Positions 1 through 11,404 of a DNA stretch of 64,000 bases are shown here, in pieces (position 1 is the first letter of the stretch; each line of letters opens with the position of its first letter). This DNA is from Apostichopus japonicus (Eukaryota > Echinodermata > Holothuroidea > Aspidochirotida > Stichopodidae). Location of the stretch: contig NC_092567.1 of the NCBI RefSeq assembly GCF_037975245.1, positions 20,335,376 to 20,399,375 on the forward strand, written 5' to 3'. The notes under the pieces were generated by a model that did no database searches, had not been told where the DNA came from, and saw only the letters and a list, made by a program, of their open reading frames with translations. A program made the position numbers and the translations under genes.

Positions 1-74
<74 letters not shown>

Positions 75-77
75 ATA
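1..77. repeat. (AT)n microsatellite
   Basis: An almost pure AT dinucleotide run opens the window and cuts off the left arm. Confidence 0.95.
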
Positions 78-187
78 TTTAAGTGACCGAGTGATAGAGA
101 TAATCCGATTGTAGCGACAAGTAGAAACGGTAAATTTACCCTTTCAGAGCGCGGCACGCGGTTTGGGCGAGACTTGAATACCTTTAA
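78..187. mobile_element. Truncated TTAA element next to a duplicated promoter fragment
   Basis: Positions 109-187 match one end of the ~370 bp TTAA element that is complete at 58,295-58,644 and ends here in TTAA at 184-187. Just before it, 86-108 repeats a 23-base stretch that also lies at 376-398 beside the TATA box of the secreted-protein gene. The right arm has only one copy of that stretch. Confidence 0.6.
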
Positions 188-363
188 CCGGATAACCTTT
201 TCATCGTTGTCATGACGTACACGGTATATATTTGTTTTCTTTATATATTTATTTGAAATTCTGCCGGTAACTGGAAATATCAGTTTTATTCTGTAGCTCA
301 TTTTATAAACAAAATGATGATAGGCTACTTCCGGTGTGACCTACGACCTTATTGCTTGTACAG

Positions 364-375
364 TATATATATATA
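364..375 (+). promoter_or_regulatory. TATA box of left secreted-protein gene
   Basis: TATATATATATA lies about 170 bp before the start codon at 541. The matching position in the right arm (58,125-58,136) keeps it. A transcription start about 30 bp downstream would give a 5' leader of roughly 140 bases. Confidence 0.45.
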
Positions 376-540
376 CCGAGTGATAGAGATAATCCGATCA
401 GTGAATAAGCTGTGATACAGACTCGCTCTAAGGAATCCCTCTTCTTCTCCCATTTTGTGTGTTGTGTTGTGTGTGTGAACCACAGCGCTGACGATCCATC
501 AAGCTACGGAAGAAGACAAAGATCATTGAATTCGAGCATC

Positions 541-613
541 ATGAAGTATCTATGTGTTCTCGCTGTTATTCTGTTAACACCGACGGCCGTTTCAGCTGCC
601 ATCCGTGAAATAG
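541..613 (+). CDS. Exon 1: signal peptide
   Basis: Encodes 24 residues beginning MKYLCVLAVILLTPTAVSA, a typical secretion signal with probable cleavage after SA. The donor is GTAAAT at 614 and the exon ends in phase 1. Confidence 0.85.
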
Positions 614-3600
614 GTAAATATACAATTAAATAAAAAGGAACCTTTTTCATATCTATAGTTTTATCAGTGCTATCATATATGCTTCGACAACTCACATTTG
701 GTTGTTCTGCATATAACTTTGTGTGGTATTTAAAGTTTCTGAAAGGTTTCACATTTTACCCCCGCTTTCTGCCTGGCTTGATATCTATTTAAATACGGTA
801 ATAACCACCTTCCACAAAATCCGGGCATTTTGCGTGTTCGATAGAGTGCGTACATGTTTGCGTGTGCGTTTCTGTGCTTACACTTGGAGTATCAGAAATC
901 CAATCCACTCCGTCAGAACCTGGCCAAAGCTGGATAAACTCGTCAGTTCTTACGGAAGAGATGCGAAAAGGGTCGGATGAGACGGGTGGTTGGGTAGGTG
1001 CAAGGGGGAGTTGGGGAAGTGAGTCGAGTATTTTTTTTTGTCTGTGTATGTGAGGTCAAAGGGCGAATTTTTAGTCAAGCAGAGAATGGAGTTAGTTCTG
1101 TGCATGCTTATATAGGGACCGCACAATCCGCATGCATACTCGATAGTGTATAACCACGTGATCAGGACGGTGTAACATCACTATTGGGAAGTATCGCGAG
1201 TTCCATCGCAAGGGAACACGTTCACGGCAGTTGTGTTAAAGGTTGACAGTGTGCACCTGTTTTAAATGCGTATAAGGTGTAGTGATAAAATTGTCATTGT
1301 CAGAATACTAGTTATATATAGGGGTGACATATCTAATATTAAACACTGAAAAATGGTCATCAAATTATAACTAATGAATCTTACGAGCTGTTGAAAGAAT
1401 AGTACTGAATTTTGTTTTGGTATAATGAAAGCCAAAACATATTCTAAACATCCTAGAAAAATTGTATTCAATTTCCATTTTATCTGTCATATTGCTGTCA
1501 GGGGTTCCCGAACTGGGGTACATGAACCCCTAGGGGGTGCGTGAGTCCATCCCAGGGGGTTCGTGAGACGTTTCTGGAAGTCAAAACTAGAGAACTTTTT
1601 GTTGAACTAAAATCTGATATATCGATATAATTTTAGTAATGTACAAAAGTCGTAACTATCGACAAACTCTTTTCGCGTTCCATAAGCATATGTTGTCATA
1701 GTAGTACCGTACCGTGCATGTAAGAAACTGAATTATGAAACAGACACATCAGGCCGCATTCCTTTGGTGAAGTTGGTGTACGCATGACAGTACGTCGTGA
1801 AGATAAAGAGCTGAGAAAGTAACTGAAAGGTGGCCAAAATAATAATTATTATATTGGAAATTCCAGATGACCTCCGTTTTGCCCGACACAAAGCAAAGTT
1901 AGCATAAATTCATGCTTGAAAATTGTTGTTGAGTGACAACATGCAGTCACTAGCCTGTTTTAACATGATATACCAGTTCAATATTACACTATGAACTTGA
2001 TCTTTTACGGAGCACTGTTATGCGTATTATAGTATAATAATGACTCAGATCGTGTCTCGAAAAGTTGGGGGTTCGTGGACAACTCTGACATCCACAGGGG
2101 ATTCGTGGGGTGGGGATAAAGTTAGGGAAACCCTGGTCTTCTACAGATATGTAAACCTATTTCCTTCATAAATTCTTTCTGTAGAAAATTTGAAAATTGG
2201 AAGAGGTATTTACCTGACAATAATTTTTATCACGCGAGTGCTAGTAATTTTTTTTTTTCAAAGTAAGAAACAAAACAGGAATAATTAATCCAGAAATTCC
2301 CGCTAAGCTGTAATGATATGAACAGGTTTTCTGCTTCAATACTTCCGTCTAATTGAAGAAACATTGCTCTGAAAAAACCATAACTTAATATTTCCTATAT
2401 ACTTTTCGGCAAAAATCCCTTTTTTTCCCCCATATTTGTTTTAATCGATTTTTTTTTCTTGCTTCCTGAAGTAGAGACATTTGGATTCATATTTATACCT
2501 TATGTCATATCAGTCTTCATCTGCTCGTTAAAGAGGAAACAATTTATATTTGACCTTTGACCTGAACTGTTGTTTCCTTTCAGCGCAAGACTGCTTCGTT
2601 GATTGTACGGCGCGCTATGCACCCGTATGCGGTTCAGACGGGAACTCTTACAACAACGAATGTGAACTCGAGGGATTTGCTGGATGTCGAAATACACCCG
2701 ATTTGGTCAAAGTAAAGGATAGACCATGTGACGTTGGTAAGATATGTTTTCTTGGTATAGCTTCACACTGTTATATGCCATGGTGCGTGTCGCCGCCGGC
2801 ACGGCACGCTAAAATCCTTATAGATACAGTCGGTTTGCACATTTACAAAATGGAGAAAAATAATAAGTAATATTTATATAGCGCATAATCAGCAAAGCTG
2901 CTCAAAGCGCTTTAAAAATGTAAAAACAAATAGTAACAAAAACCAAAATATTAAATATATAGAACCAATAAGGCAAAAATGTAAAAGCCGCAAAAGCAAC
3001 AATATAAAAAAACACCCGTACTAAACTGAACGATACTAAAAAAAAAATAAGCCCAAAACGCATATAGTCCAAACAAATTAAGAAGTATGTAAGGTTCATG
3101 GCATGTATTAAATGTTGTTTCATGGTTTTAACTTGATAGCAACCAAAAGTTGTTTTAGAAGACACAAACAAATCCATCATCATTTTTCTTTGTGATAGAG
3201 ATATAAGTGCGGTTATGGACAACGCCCCCAAACATATAATTGAATGCTTCTATACCATTGGGAGATATCCCGCACACAATTTCAATTTCATCGTGCACAA
3301 TATGACATACTTGATCAAGTCCAATTATGACTTCATCACGCCACGCGTGCTGAATTCAGTTTATTATTTCTCCATTACTTAGTACAATGTTTCTTTTCTG
3401 TACTATCGATCGAGATGGGTTTTGCAAAAATGCTTGAAATCTAACATATTTGGGGCTATTAACCCCATGACTAAAGTGACGGGATGGTGATGACTTAAGC
3501 CTCAGCAATATGTTAACAATCTGCCTTGAAAATAGTGAACAAAAAATAGAAAGAAATTAAAGAGAGAACGTAAAAGGTTATCCGATACTAGTCTCACTAT

Positions 3601-6600
3601 ATATCCTATCATTTATTATTGAAATGATATCGGCCGCCAGACGCGACTTTTTACTTTTGGTTCTCTCAAACGGAGTCATGATGATTTTGTTATAGCTGTT
3701 TTGGTGGGAGTTTTCAATCATACAAGCTAAACAAAGATGATATAGCCTACAGTTGGGTGTGTGTCTCCTTAAAATCATTAGCATCGTTCGCCAAAAGAAA
3801 AACGTTGTCCAAATTTGGGTTCCCCTGCAGGGACACATAACTCAAGAGAAAATTTTTGAAAAAAGCGAATCGTTCAAAACGGTGACACTGTCCATTTTGT
3901 TCTTACTAATAATAGGGCCTATATTTTGTCGATTCTACAGGAACTGTTGTACTTCTGGATTCTTTCGAATGGGATATGAAAGTCCCCAAAGCAAAACTAG
4001 ATGCAAAGAGCGCCATCACTCTCAACGTTTTCGCGGAATTAGCAAAAGGTAGCGATTCGGTAAGCGGTAAGAATTTATGGAAAGTTGGCATTTTCGGCAG
4101 TGAATGGGAGGATGGTTATGGCGATAAATATGGATACGTCAACCAAATCTTGACGACAAAGCAAGCCTCTAAGAGAGCGAAGAAAGGGAAAATGTTGAAA
4201 CTCAAAAATCTACGGGCTCGGTTTGATATAAGCCAGATCGGATGTGGCGCTGTCGCCTTCTTCTGCGTCGAACTTGCAAGGGACAGGGATTCACCGGTCA
4301 ATTTCGAACTGAGAGCTGGCATCGTGTTCGGCAGTATCGTCGCCTGCCGAAGATTCGATTGTCTACGGCCAAACATTACCATGGAAACCGAGAGTGGTAA
4401 GTACATAGTTTCCTTATCGACTTTGAATGAGAATAACAGAGATAAAATCTGCCCAAATGGTTAAATATCCGTGTGAAAAAACAGAGACGACAAAATCGGT
4501 TTGGTAGGGGGAGGGGGAGGGGGGAGGGGTGGAAAGGAGGGGGGTGTGAGAGAAAACTTTGCTAAAATATAATCTTCATGAAATATATTCTTCAATATAT
4601 ATTTCTCATACAAAACAGTCTTATCAATTCTGTTCAATTTACTTCGCTATTCACTTGACCTGTCTCCTCAAAATATCTGCACACAAGCTCTACCGTGTCT
4701 AGAGTGACCTTTGACATTGACCAGACCGTGACCGATACTATTATGATCATGGGCATTGTTATAAGGCATCGAAAACTAGTTGTATTTCAAGAGTACCAAA
4801 TGATGAAATAACTGCTGACAAAAAATTATAAGAACGAAAACTCCCGCCCTTTTTGCATCCCCAGATTTGCCGCCAACTTGTTTCGAGTCGTGTCCTCCAC
4901 CTGAGATTCTTGGTGGCACCGTTTGTGGGAACAACAGTGTTCAGTACGACAGCTTTTGTGAGTTAACAAAGGCAGCACGCTGTCAACGTGTCGCGGTCAG
5001 ATTTGAAACCTTGGGAGAATGTCCACCTGGTAAGTCTGTTCGGGATTTTTTGAGTTAGGATTCTGTGCATATTGTACCTATCTTAAAATGGAGGCAGGGG
5101 AAGGGGTGGGAAGGGGGTGTGGGTGTGATGCACCAACAACCTACTTTGTTATGTGGAGGAAGGAGCACGTTTCTATACCGCCCTCATTTTGTTCCTGCTT
5201 TGTAGGGATATACTCTTGGCGATGGCGCTATTCTCATTCAGCTAGATTATTCATAATGATTAACATTTAGAGAGAGAGAGAGAGTGCAAGGTAATCAAGA
5301 AAATCATCTATTTTTCATTTTCCAAGTAAGTCGAATTATTCTATTTTTGTATCCGAAACTTGTACAAAATGTCCAAATTTTGACCAAACTTTTGATCAAT
5401 TTAGCAAAAAGCCAAAATTTCGACATAAAACTAGTCGAAATTTTCGATGCGCAATATAGGCCACTGTATCATCTACCAAACTAACATTCATCTGGTGAAG
5501 ACCCCAAACACCACCAGTTTTCTCGCCCCCCCCCCCACCCCTCGTTAACAGTTTTTCGCGTATCTTTAAAGTAAACACTGAAACCAATGCGATCGTTAGC
5601 TCATGTAGCCTATATAAATCTTCAATATTTTAGACTTGTGCATTTGCATGAATAAAAGAACATTCTAGCAAGTTCAAGCATAACTTTGGCTCGAAAATGT
5701 TCAAATTGTTCAACTAAATATCCTCTTTTCTCAATTAATTTCGTCCTTCTCCCAATTCCATCTTCAGAAATAACAATCTCTGGCGTATTTTGGACCGCTC
5801 TGGCCCGACCGAATCCGGACAACAGGAGAATGCCACTTCTGAATAATGACCTGTATCTCTTCAACGAAGGCAGCGATATCGTTGGCACGGACTTGTGGCA
5901 AATCAGCTTGTTCGGCAGTGCAAACGAATTCGGCGTTGGAATACGTCATAACCACATTCCACAGGTATTAACGAGTGAATTGAGCTCACAACCTTTAACC
6001 GGTGGATACCCCTTCAACATTCAGTTTACCGTGCCTTTTGATACCTATGCTGTTGGCTGTGAAGATGTACCATACCTTTGTATGGAGTTGAAACGTAATC
6101 CCAACGCATCCATAGAATTTGTGATGAAAAAGTCATCGGGGGCAAGTGTCGTCCTGAGTTGCAGAGAGGTACCCTGCTTAACAAGTAAGTGATTTGAATT
6201 GTTTACATGAAATATATACGCACGGAATTGCGGAACTTGGAATTCGGATAAAAGTAAAGCGTAATTTTATTCATAGGTAACTACATACCAGGGAGCTGCC
6301 ACTCCCTGACTATAATATGCAACACAGACGAAGTTTGCGCCCGGAACACTCCCGTCCACGTACAATGTATACAGGTGTGGCCCCAAATATTCGTAAAACG
6401 TGAGAGTTGCTCGATGAAACGAGTGACACAGCTTTTATCCAGCCACAGCTAAGTGACAATTGAATTGCGCCATGACAGGCCACACCTTTTGTATATGAAT
6501 AGTAATCTGTGTATAGGGACTATTCAGCAATCATATATGTCCATAGTTAGATATTGTAACCACTCAAACTCGGTGGCGTAGCTAGGGGGGTCAAGGGAAG

Positions 6601-9394
6601 GCACTTGCACCGGGCGCCGGGTTAAGGTGACGCTAAAATGGGAGAATGAGAGTAAAAAAAATAAGCGCTTTTTAGAAAAAATATGAAATTGATGTACGTC
6701 GTCAGGCATGAATATTTTCCAGTTACTAATAAGAATCTGAACTGAATGTAGTTGTTTTTATTAGCAAATTTGTAGATTGTGATTTCTTTTCAGTCCATTT
6801 CGACCGTTTTCTCTTTTCTTTTTATTTTGTTCTGTATTCTGTAATGACTACATGTCACGGAAATTTCGGGTATTTTAGTATACAGTTCCAAGGCATTAGA
6901 TTTCGAAAGGTGGAAATAACATAGGCGTAGGAGCACAATTTGTTTTAGGGGGAGGGGGGGGGTGTAACGACTTGCCCGAAAATTATAACCAAAAATTATC
7001 GCGCGCAATTTATTTTTCTTTCAGTAGTGGGGGCGGGGCGCAATTTTCTACTCTTGCACCCAGGCGCAAAAACCTCTAGCTACGCAACTGCTCTAACTGG
7101 ATGTATAGTTTGAAATTGGTGAAGTCGGAAATTTTTATCACATGTTCCTTTTTAGATTTCCTTCTATGCATAACAATTGGATAATATCTCAGAATTATTG
7201 CTTCGGCCTTGTTCGCTTCCCGGCCACAAGTTGGTCATCTTGGGCTCGAATACAAAATGGCTTGGTCTTGGTCTTACGGTGTGCCAGGACGTCGAGTGTA
7301 GGGACCGGATTCGAGTCTCGGGTCCCGTCACCTCCGTCCCCGAGACGCAGATTAGCCATCTTGGTCTCAAATGCAAATATAACTTGGTCTCGTGTGCCAG
7401 GACTCGACCGGTCTCGAGTGCATTCCGCAGCACTGAATCTTTGTCACCAATGAACTACTCAACTATTATAATACAGGCCTATAAGAATATATATGGTCTG
7501 TATATAAATATGATCCTTTCCTTTTTACTTTACACAGTTTCAGATAAGGTTCACCTATCTTTTCAACAAGTCCGATGGAACATCATTGTCGACAATTTCC
7601 GATTCAACGAACCAAGTGATATGAGCCTCAATATATCGGTGGATGTACAAGAGAACAGCGAAGAGATCATAGGAGGAACGAATTTATGGCGGATTGGCAT
7701 TTACGGCAGTCGAGATCCCGCTGGTGACGATGACGAAAAGATCGGCTTCATTCCTCAGATCTTAGACAAGTCCGACGCCTTACATTCACCCGACATTATC
7801 CCAGGACGTACTCTTGTTTTCCCGCTGATTACGACACAGTTTGATCTCAGCGCCATCGGTTGCGGTGATTATCGGTATCTGTGTGTAGCAATCGCGAAGT
7901 CTGCTGACTCTGTGCCAAATTTCGAAATATCCAATAATAAAAACAAGAGAAAAGTAGTGACATGCCGCCAAATACAATGTATCAGTGAGTATACCAGCAA
8001 CTTTCCTTTTCCGGTCAGATATGCTACTATAGTAACACCGAAAACGGTCACAGACAATCAGTGGGTATAGGAAGCTTCTAAAAAGTAGGGGGGGGGGGGC
8101 ACAACATCAGAGGGGCACTTTCTCATTCCACAACCATCACTCGTTATGCTATAAACCGATACACATGACCGGCTATAACACTTAAATATATATGGTGTGT
8201 TAGTATGCTATGAATACTACTATGGTGCGCTGCAACATATGATTTTTTTATTTATTGAGATTGTTTATTGTTAACCGTGCTACAAAAAGATATGGGATGC
8301 CATTTTAAAAATAAAAATGTACATACTCAAAATAAATAATTGAAATAAAATATTAAAAGTAACGAAGGCTTAAGATATCCAAAAGACAGTTCTTCATCAA
8401 AGGGGCACATTTTATTTGCCAGTAGGGCACATTTGCTATTTTGGTAAAAAGTGAGGATGGGGGGACGTGCCACCAGAACCCCCCCCCCGGCTCCTACCCC
8501 CTGCAGACAATCATTTACCTGCAGTAGTGTAAGTTGCCCTTTACAATGCATTTTCGACATTGAGGCGAGTTGAGGCGATGTGCGCGCAATTGTTAGAGTT
8601 TACAACGTACTCAAACAACGAGGGGTTGAGGGAAGGGTGGTTGGGAGACTGTGGGAGGGGGACGGGGGTGAGATGATATTCACCGGGAAGGAAAGACAAT
8701 TTAAGCAATACTTTTGCCTGATTTTTGATGGTGGACGAGGGCAGAGGTGTTACGATTTGCACTCGCTGACCTCCCCCCCCCCCCCCCCCCAAAGGACGTG
8801 GTCGGAATGACTTGCGGAAATTGTTAATGAAGTTAATTGCTTCATCTGACAGGAAATCTGATTGATGAATTTTAGTGGGTAAACCGTCTGATTTAAAAAT
8901 CATCTCTTTGCCGTCGTCTCTACTCTGCAGGTCAAGAACCACTACCTCCACCACCACCGACGGCCCTCCTGCAGTACCTTAAATGGAATCTGACTTTCCA
9001 GAGGGTGCCTGAAGGTAAAGGTTACGACGTGACATTAACAGTGAACATCGTGCCAATGGACGACACAGATTCCATAAATGGTACCGATCTCTGGCGGCTC
9101 GGTCTATTCCTCTCCAATGCTACCGGGGGTGTCATGGCGCGTGCGCAGTATCAACCTGATATACTTACGGAAGAGGATAAGGCCATACCTCTCATCCGAG
9201 GCCAAAATCTCTTTTTCACTGGTCTGCATGGTGTGTTAGATGTAGAAGGGTTAGGCTGCCCTGGTGTTAGTCTTCAGTACGTATGCATGGAGTTCGCCAA
9301 GGGGGAATCCCCTTCACCATATTTCCATCTCCCACTTGGCCCTAGTGGCGCAGCAATCTCTTGCCAACCGTTATTTTGTCATCCAATATCTTAA
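541..9394 (+). CDS. Secreted multi-module Kazal protein, left copy (7 exons, 724 aa)
   Basis: Exons are 541-613, 2584-2736, 3941-4396, 4865-5029, 5768-6184, 7538-7984 and 8931-9394. All junctions are AG/GT and all introns are phase 1, giving 2,175 coding bases. Residues 1-20 are a signal peptide (MKYLCVLAVILL then small residues). Residues 25-75 are a classical Kazal domain and 228-282 a divergent Kazal domain. Residues 76-227, 283-421, 422-570 and 571-724 are four copies of one unrecognised module (D1-D4). D1-D4 share a G-x2-LW motif, a PQIL/PDIL motif, a GC-x6-8-C pair and a final C-x4-C pair. The protein should be extracellular. Kazal domains usually block serine proteases; the D modules may bind something, but their role is unknown. 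The start at 541 is the ATG that opens the signal peptide. A second copy lies at 49,048-57,960. Confidence 0.85.
1499..2132. mobile_element. hAT-like non-autonomous element
   Basis: Ends are CAGGGGTTCCC and, inverted, GGGAAACCCTG. Inner copies of 'GGGGTTCGTG' mark both sides. No open frame is present. The right-arm copy is at about 56,260-56,912. It lies in intron 1. Confidence 0.5.
2584..2736 (+). CDS. Exon 2: Kazal domain 1
   Basis: 51 codons carry six cysteines in Kazal spacing (C-x3-C-x7-C-x10-C-x7-C-x13-C) with the hallmark VCGSDGNSYNNEC. By alignment to ovomucoid-type inhibitors, the reactive-site P1 residue (second after Cys2, in CTARY) is Ala. This would favour elastase-like proteases (inference). 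It is nearly identical in the right arm. Confidence 0.9.
2858..3240 (-). repeat. SINE-tail-like repeat in intron 2
   Basis: Read on the minus strand it ends AAGCGCTTTGAGCAGC...GCGCTATATAAATATTACTTATTATT, the kind of 3' tail seen in tRNA-derived SINEs. No tRNA-like head is visible. Mirrored at 55,067-55,480. Confidence 0.4.
3941..4396 (+). CDS. Exon 3: module D1
   Basis: 152 codons. Visible landmarks are GKNLWKVGIFGS, VNQILT, IGCGAVAFFCVELAR and ACRRFDC. The four conserved cysteines suggest two disulfides. The exon is phase 1 at both ends. Confidence 0.85.
4865..5029 (+). CDS. Exon 4: divergent Kazal domain 2
   Basis: 55 codons with six cysteines (C-x3-C-x10-C-x10-C-x7-C-x12-C) and the motif VCGNNSVQYDSFC. 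The Cys2-Cys3 gap is 10 rather than 7, and the P1 position is Pro in a run of prolines. It is therefore probably a structural rather than inhibitory Kazal fold (inference). Confidence 0.8.
5768..6184 (+). CDS. Exon 5: module D2 (absent from right copy)
   Basis: 139 codons with GTDLWQISLFGS, IPQVLT, VGCEDVPYLCMELKR and SCREVPC. Phase 1-1, so its loss does not shift the frame. The right arm has no counterpart. Confidence 0.85.
6571..7090. mobile_element. GGCGTAG-terminal element (intron 5)
   Basis: Starts CGGTGGCGTAGCTAGG and ends CTAGCTACGCAACTG. Flanks CTCAAACT (6563-6570) and CTCTAACT (7091-7098) look like an 8-bp target duplication with one change. A second 'ATAGGCGTAGGAGC' end with a G-run sits inside and suggests nesting. 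Mirrored at 51,371-51,891. Confidence 0.65.
7195..7440. repeat. Unclassified intronic repeat
   Basis: A GC-richer block with repeated 'CTTGGTCT' and 'GAGTCTCGG' words. Kept in the right arm at about 51,020-51,280, where the 'AAGACC' units are one copy longer. No coding sense is seen. Confidence 0.3.
7538..7984 (+). CDS. Exon 6: module D3
   Basis: 149 codons with GTNLWRIGIYGS, IPQILD, IGCGDYRYLCVAIAK and TCRQIQC. The open frame runs upstream into the intron, but a good acceptor (TACACAG) at 7531-7537 and homology to D1/D2 fix the exon start. Two short blocks differ sharply from the right copy. Confidence 0.85.
8070..8530. repeat. Poly-G bounded repeat in intron 6
   Basis: A G-run at 8087-8099 and a C-run near 8480 bracket AT-rich sequence. 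The right arm has it at about 49,940-50,375. Probably a degraded member of the same class of short inverted-repeat elements. Confidence 0.35.
8931..9394 (+). CDS. Exon 7: module D4 and stop
   Basis: Begins with a proline run (EPLPPPPPT), then GTDLWRLGLFLS, QPDILT, GCPGVSLQYVCMEFAK and SCQPLFC, ending at TAA. It has possible N-glycosylation sites (NLT, NGT, NAT). This is the most divergent module between the two arms. Confidence 0.85.
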
Positions 9395-9655
9395 GCCACC
9401 GATGACTAGATCCTTTAAACGTTTTCATCTACCATGCAGCAGTGTTTGATTAGAGGTAAACTAGGAATGTTAATTTTTCAACACTAATTTCGGGTCATTT
9501 GTTTATATCCATGGCGTGCTCAGTTTTTTATATATTAACGGAGCACTACATATATTAATAAGTACTTCTCCCGCCATACCACCACCATCTGGTACTAAAG
9601 TAATTGTATCAATTTCACAGAGAAGAAATTTCTTTAAATATAGTATTGTGTAAGA

Positions 9656-9661
9656 AATAAA
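9656..9661 (+). terminator. Poly(A) signal AATAAA, left secreted-protein gene
   Basis: AATAAA lies about 260 bp after the stop codon and is kept in the right arm at 48,793-48,798 on the other strand. Confidence 0.6.
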
Positions 9662-9863
9662 GGATCAGTTTATAACAAGACATGTTTTTGTTATTTCTAT
9701 TTTAAATATGTCATTTATTAAATGTTAAGCAATCATTGCATCTAAATGTGGTTTTATAATTGGATGAGGCAAATAGGTCATACAGTCACATTCTCGCACC
9801 TATACATATTGTCCCATGAGAAGGGTACGTCGTGTAGTATTGGTTTCGATGATCATCGTAACC

Positions 9864-10168
9864 AGGCGCGTAGCCAAGGGGGCGAAGGGGGCAGCCGCCC
9901 CCCCCCCCCCCACGGGAGCATATTTTATTTATGTAATTATGATATCGCTAGTAATTTCAAAAGAGGAAATGCTAAGATGCAACTTACAAGGCCTGGGAAG
10001 TGCCATTTCCAGCGATCTGGGAGGCATTTTCAGCCAAAATTTTCTAGTACGCTTCGCGCCAACCTATCGTGGCGCTACGCTCAGATAGTTTACAATGCCG
10101 TACCTACGGCTGTGATAGTTTGCCTACAGTTTCGCCCCTCCCTTGGCAAATTCCTCGCTACGCGCCTG
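9864..10168. mobile_element. GGCGCGTAG-terminal element, 305 bp
   Basis: Begins AGGCGCGTAGCC and ends GCTACGCGCCTG. It is flanked by ATCGTAACC (9855-9863) and ATCGTTACC (10,169-10,177), a 9-bp target duplication with one mismatch. A C-run follows the left end. Mirrored at 48,290-48,590. Confidence 0.7.
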
Positions 10169-10204
10169 ATCGTTACCTCATGCAGGCAGATGAGTGAGGG
10201 CGTG

Positions 10205-10840
10205 CGCGTGACGCCTTGCTTGTAAACACGATTTCTCAAAGACTGAAGCGTGGACCATTCTCACATTTCGTGTCTAGGAGAACCGCCATATTGAGTAGAA
10301 GGAGCATATTGTTTGTTGAGTTCAAAGGTCAATTGGGGTGAACACGGATCAAATTGTAAAGACCTTGTAAACACGATTTCTTGAGGGAAAATTGGACCAA
10401 TCTCATATTTGGTAGGTAGTTCTGACACGTTTGAGTACAAAAATTCTGCAGTTGTTTTTGCTGGAGGTCAAAGATCATTTGGTCAAATTGTGGAAATCTT
10501 GTTATAACTTAGCATGTGCATGAATCATATTGCGAAGTTGTATTGTTTAACCTGGAGCCTAAAGGTCATCTGAGGTCACCAGATGTCAAACACTGAAAAT
10601 CGTGTAAAGACTATATCTCAACTTAGGAAAAATGGATTTTTTATATTATAATTGGCACGTGGAAGCGTTATATTGAATAGAATAAACTCAGTTGCTTTTG
10701 GTGGAGGTCAAAGGTCGTCTGGGTCTCCAGCGGTCAAAACTTTGAAAAATCTTGAAATATGATATCTCATGGTAGAAATCAGGACATTTATATTTACAAA
10801 AGCTATTTGTGGTGAACAAGCAGAAGTCTATTGCATTGAG
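10205..10840. repeat. Diverged GGTCA-rich tandem repeat
   Basis: About five degenerate units of 110-150 bp, each running 'cttgtaaacacgatttct...ggaggtcaaaggtca'. Mirrored at 47,620-48,236. Related units recur in P450 introns near 20,550 and 36,100. The stretch lies between the two gene 3' ends. Confidence 0.6.
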
Positions 10841-11404
10841 GTCATCGAAACCTCAATGAATTTTTGCATTCTGGTTTAGGGTGGAGGGGTGCTTGGTTGT
10901 AATTTTTCTGCACTGAGTAGGACTACCCTCATTAAAGATGACAATAATAAAAATCATAAAAAAAACGACAAATTACATCAATAACTCATTTTCCTTCGGA
11001 TCTCTTTATTTATTATTCTCTTTTACAAGATTTTGAAAAAAAAATATATTTCCTGGAAATGACTGATGTGACAATTGTTGTAAGACAAAAAAAAAAATCA
11101 TCAATTGTACAGTAAAATTAAATATGAGGTAAAAATGTTTCTGGAATGTTAACCAGTTTGAATTATAATTTATATAAATATCGTTTTTTCTACAAGAACG
11201 TTTGTTTTTAAAAATAAACACAATGACCAATCATTATTACTGTTTATCAGATCCAATTACACTGACCACCAAAACATATTACAAATTGAAAAAAACAACA
11301 TATTATTATAATATAAAATTCTCATACAGACTGAATGTCAGAAACTGTCTGTCAGAATCTGTCTATGTTGTGACTAAGACACATAGACATAAACGCGATG
11401 GCTT

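Noticed and set aside
412-540. Longer N-terminus for the left secreted protein
   Set aside because: The frame is open but begins at a GTG. The first ATG that starts a signal peptide is at 541, and the upstream part looks like 5' leader.
7177-7540. Upstream extension of the D3 reading frame
   Set aside because: It is intronic repeat sequence. The acceptor at 7537 and homology to the other modules set the exon start.
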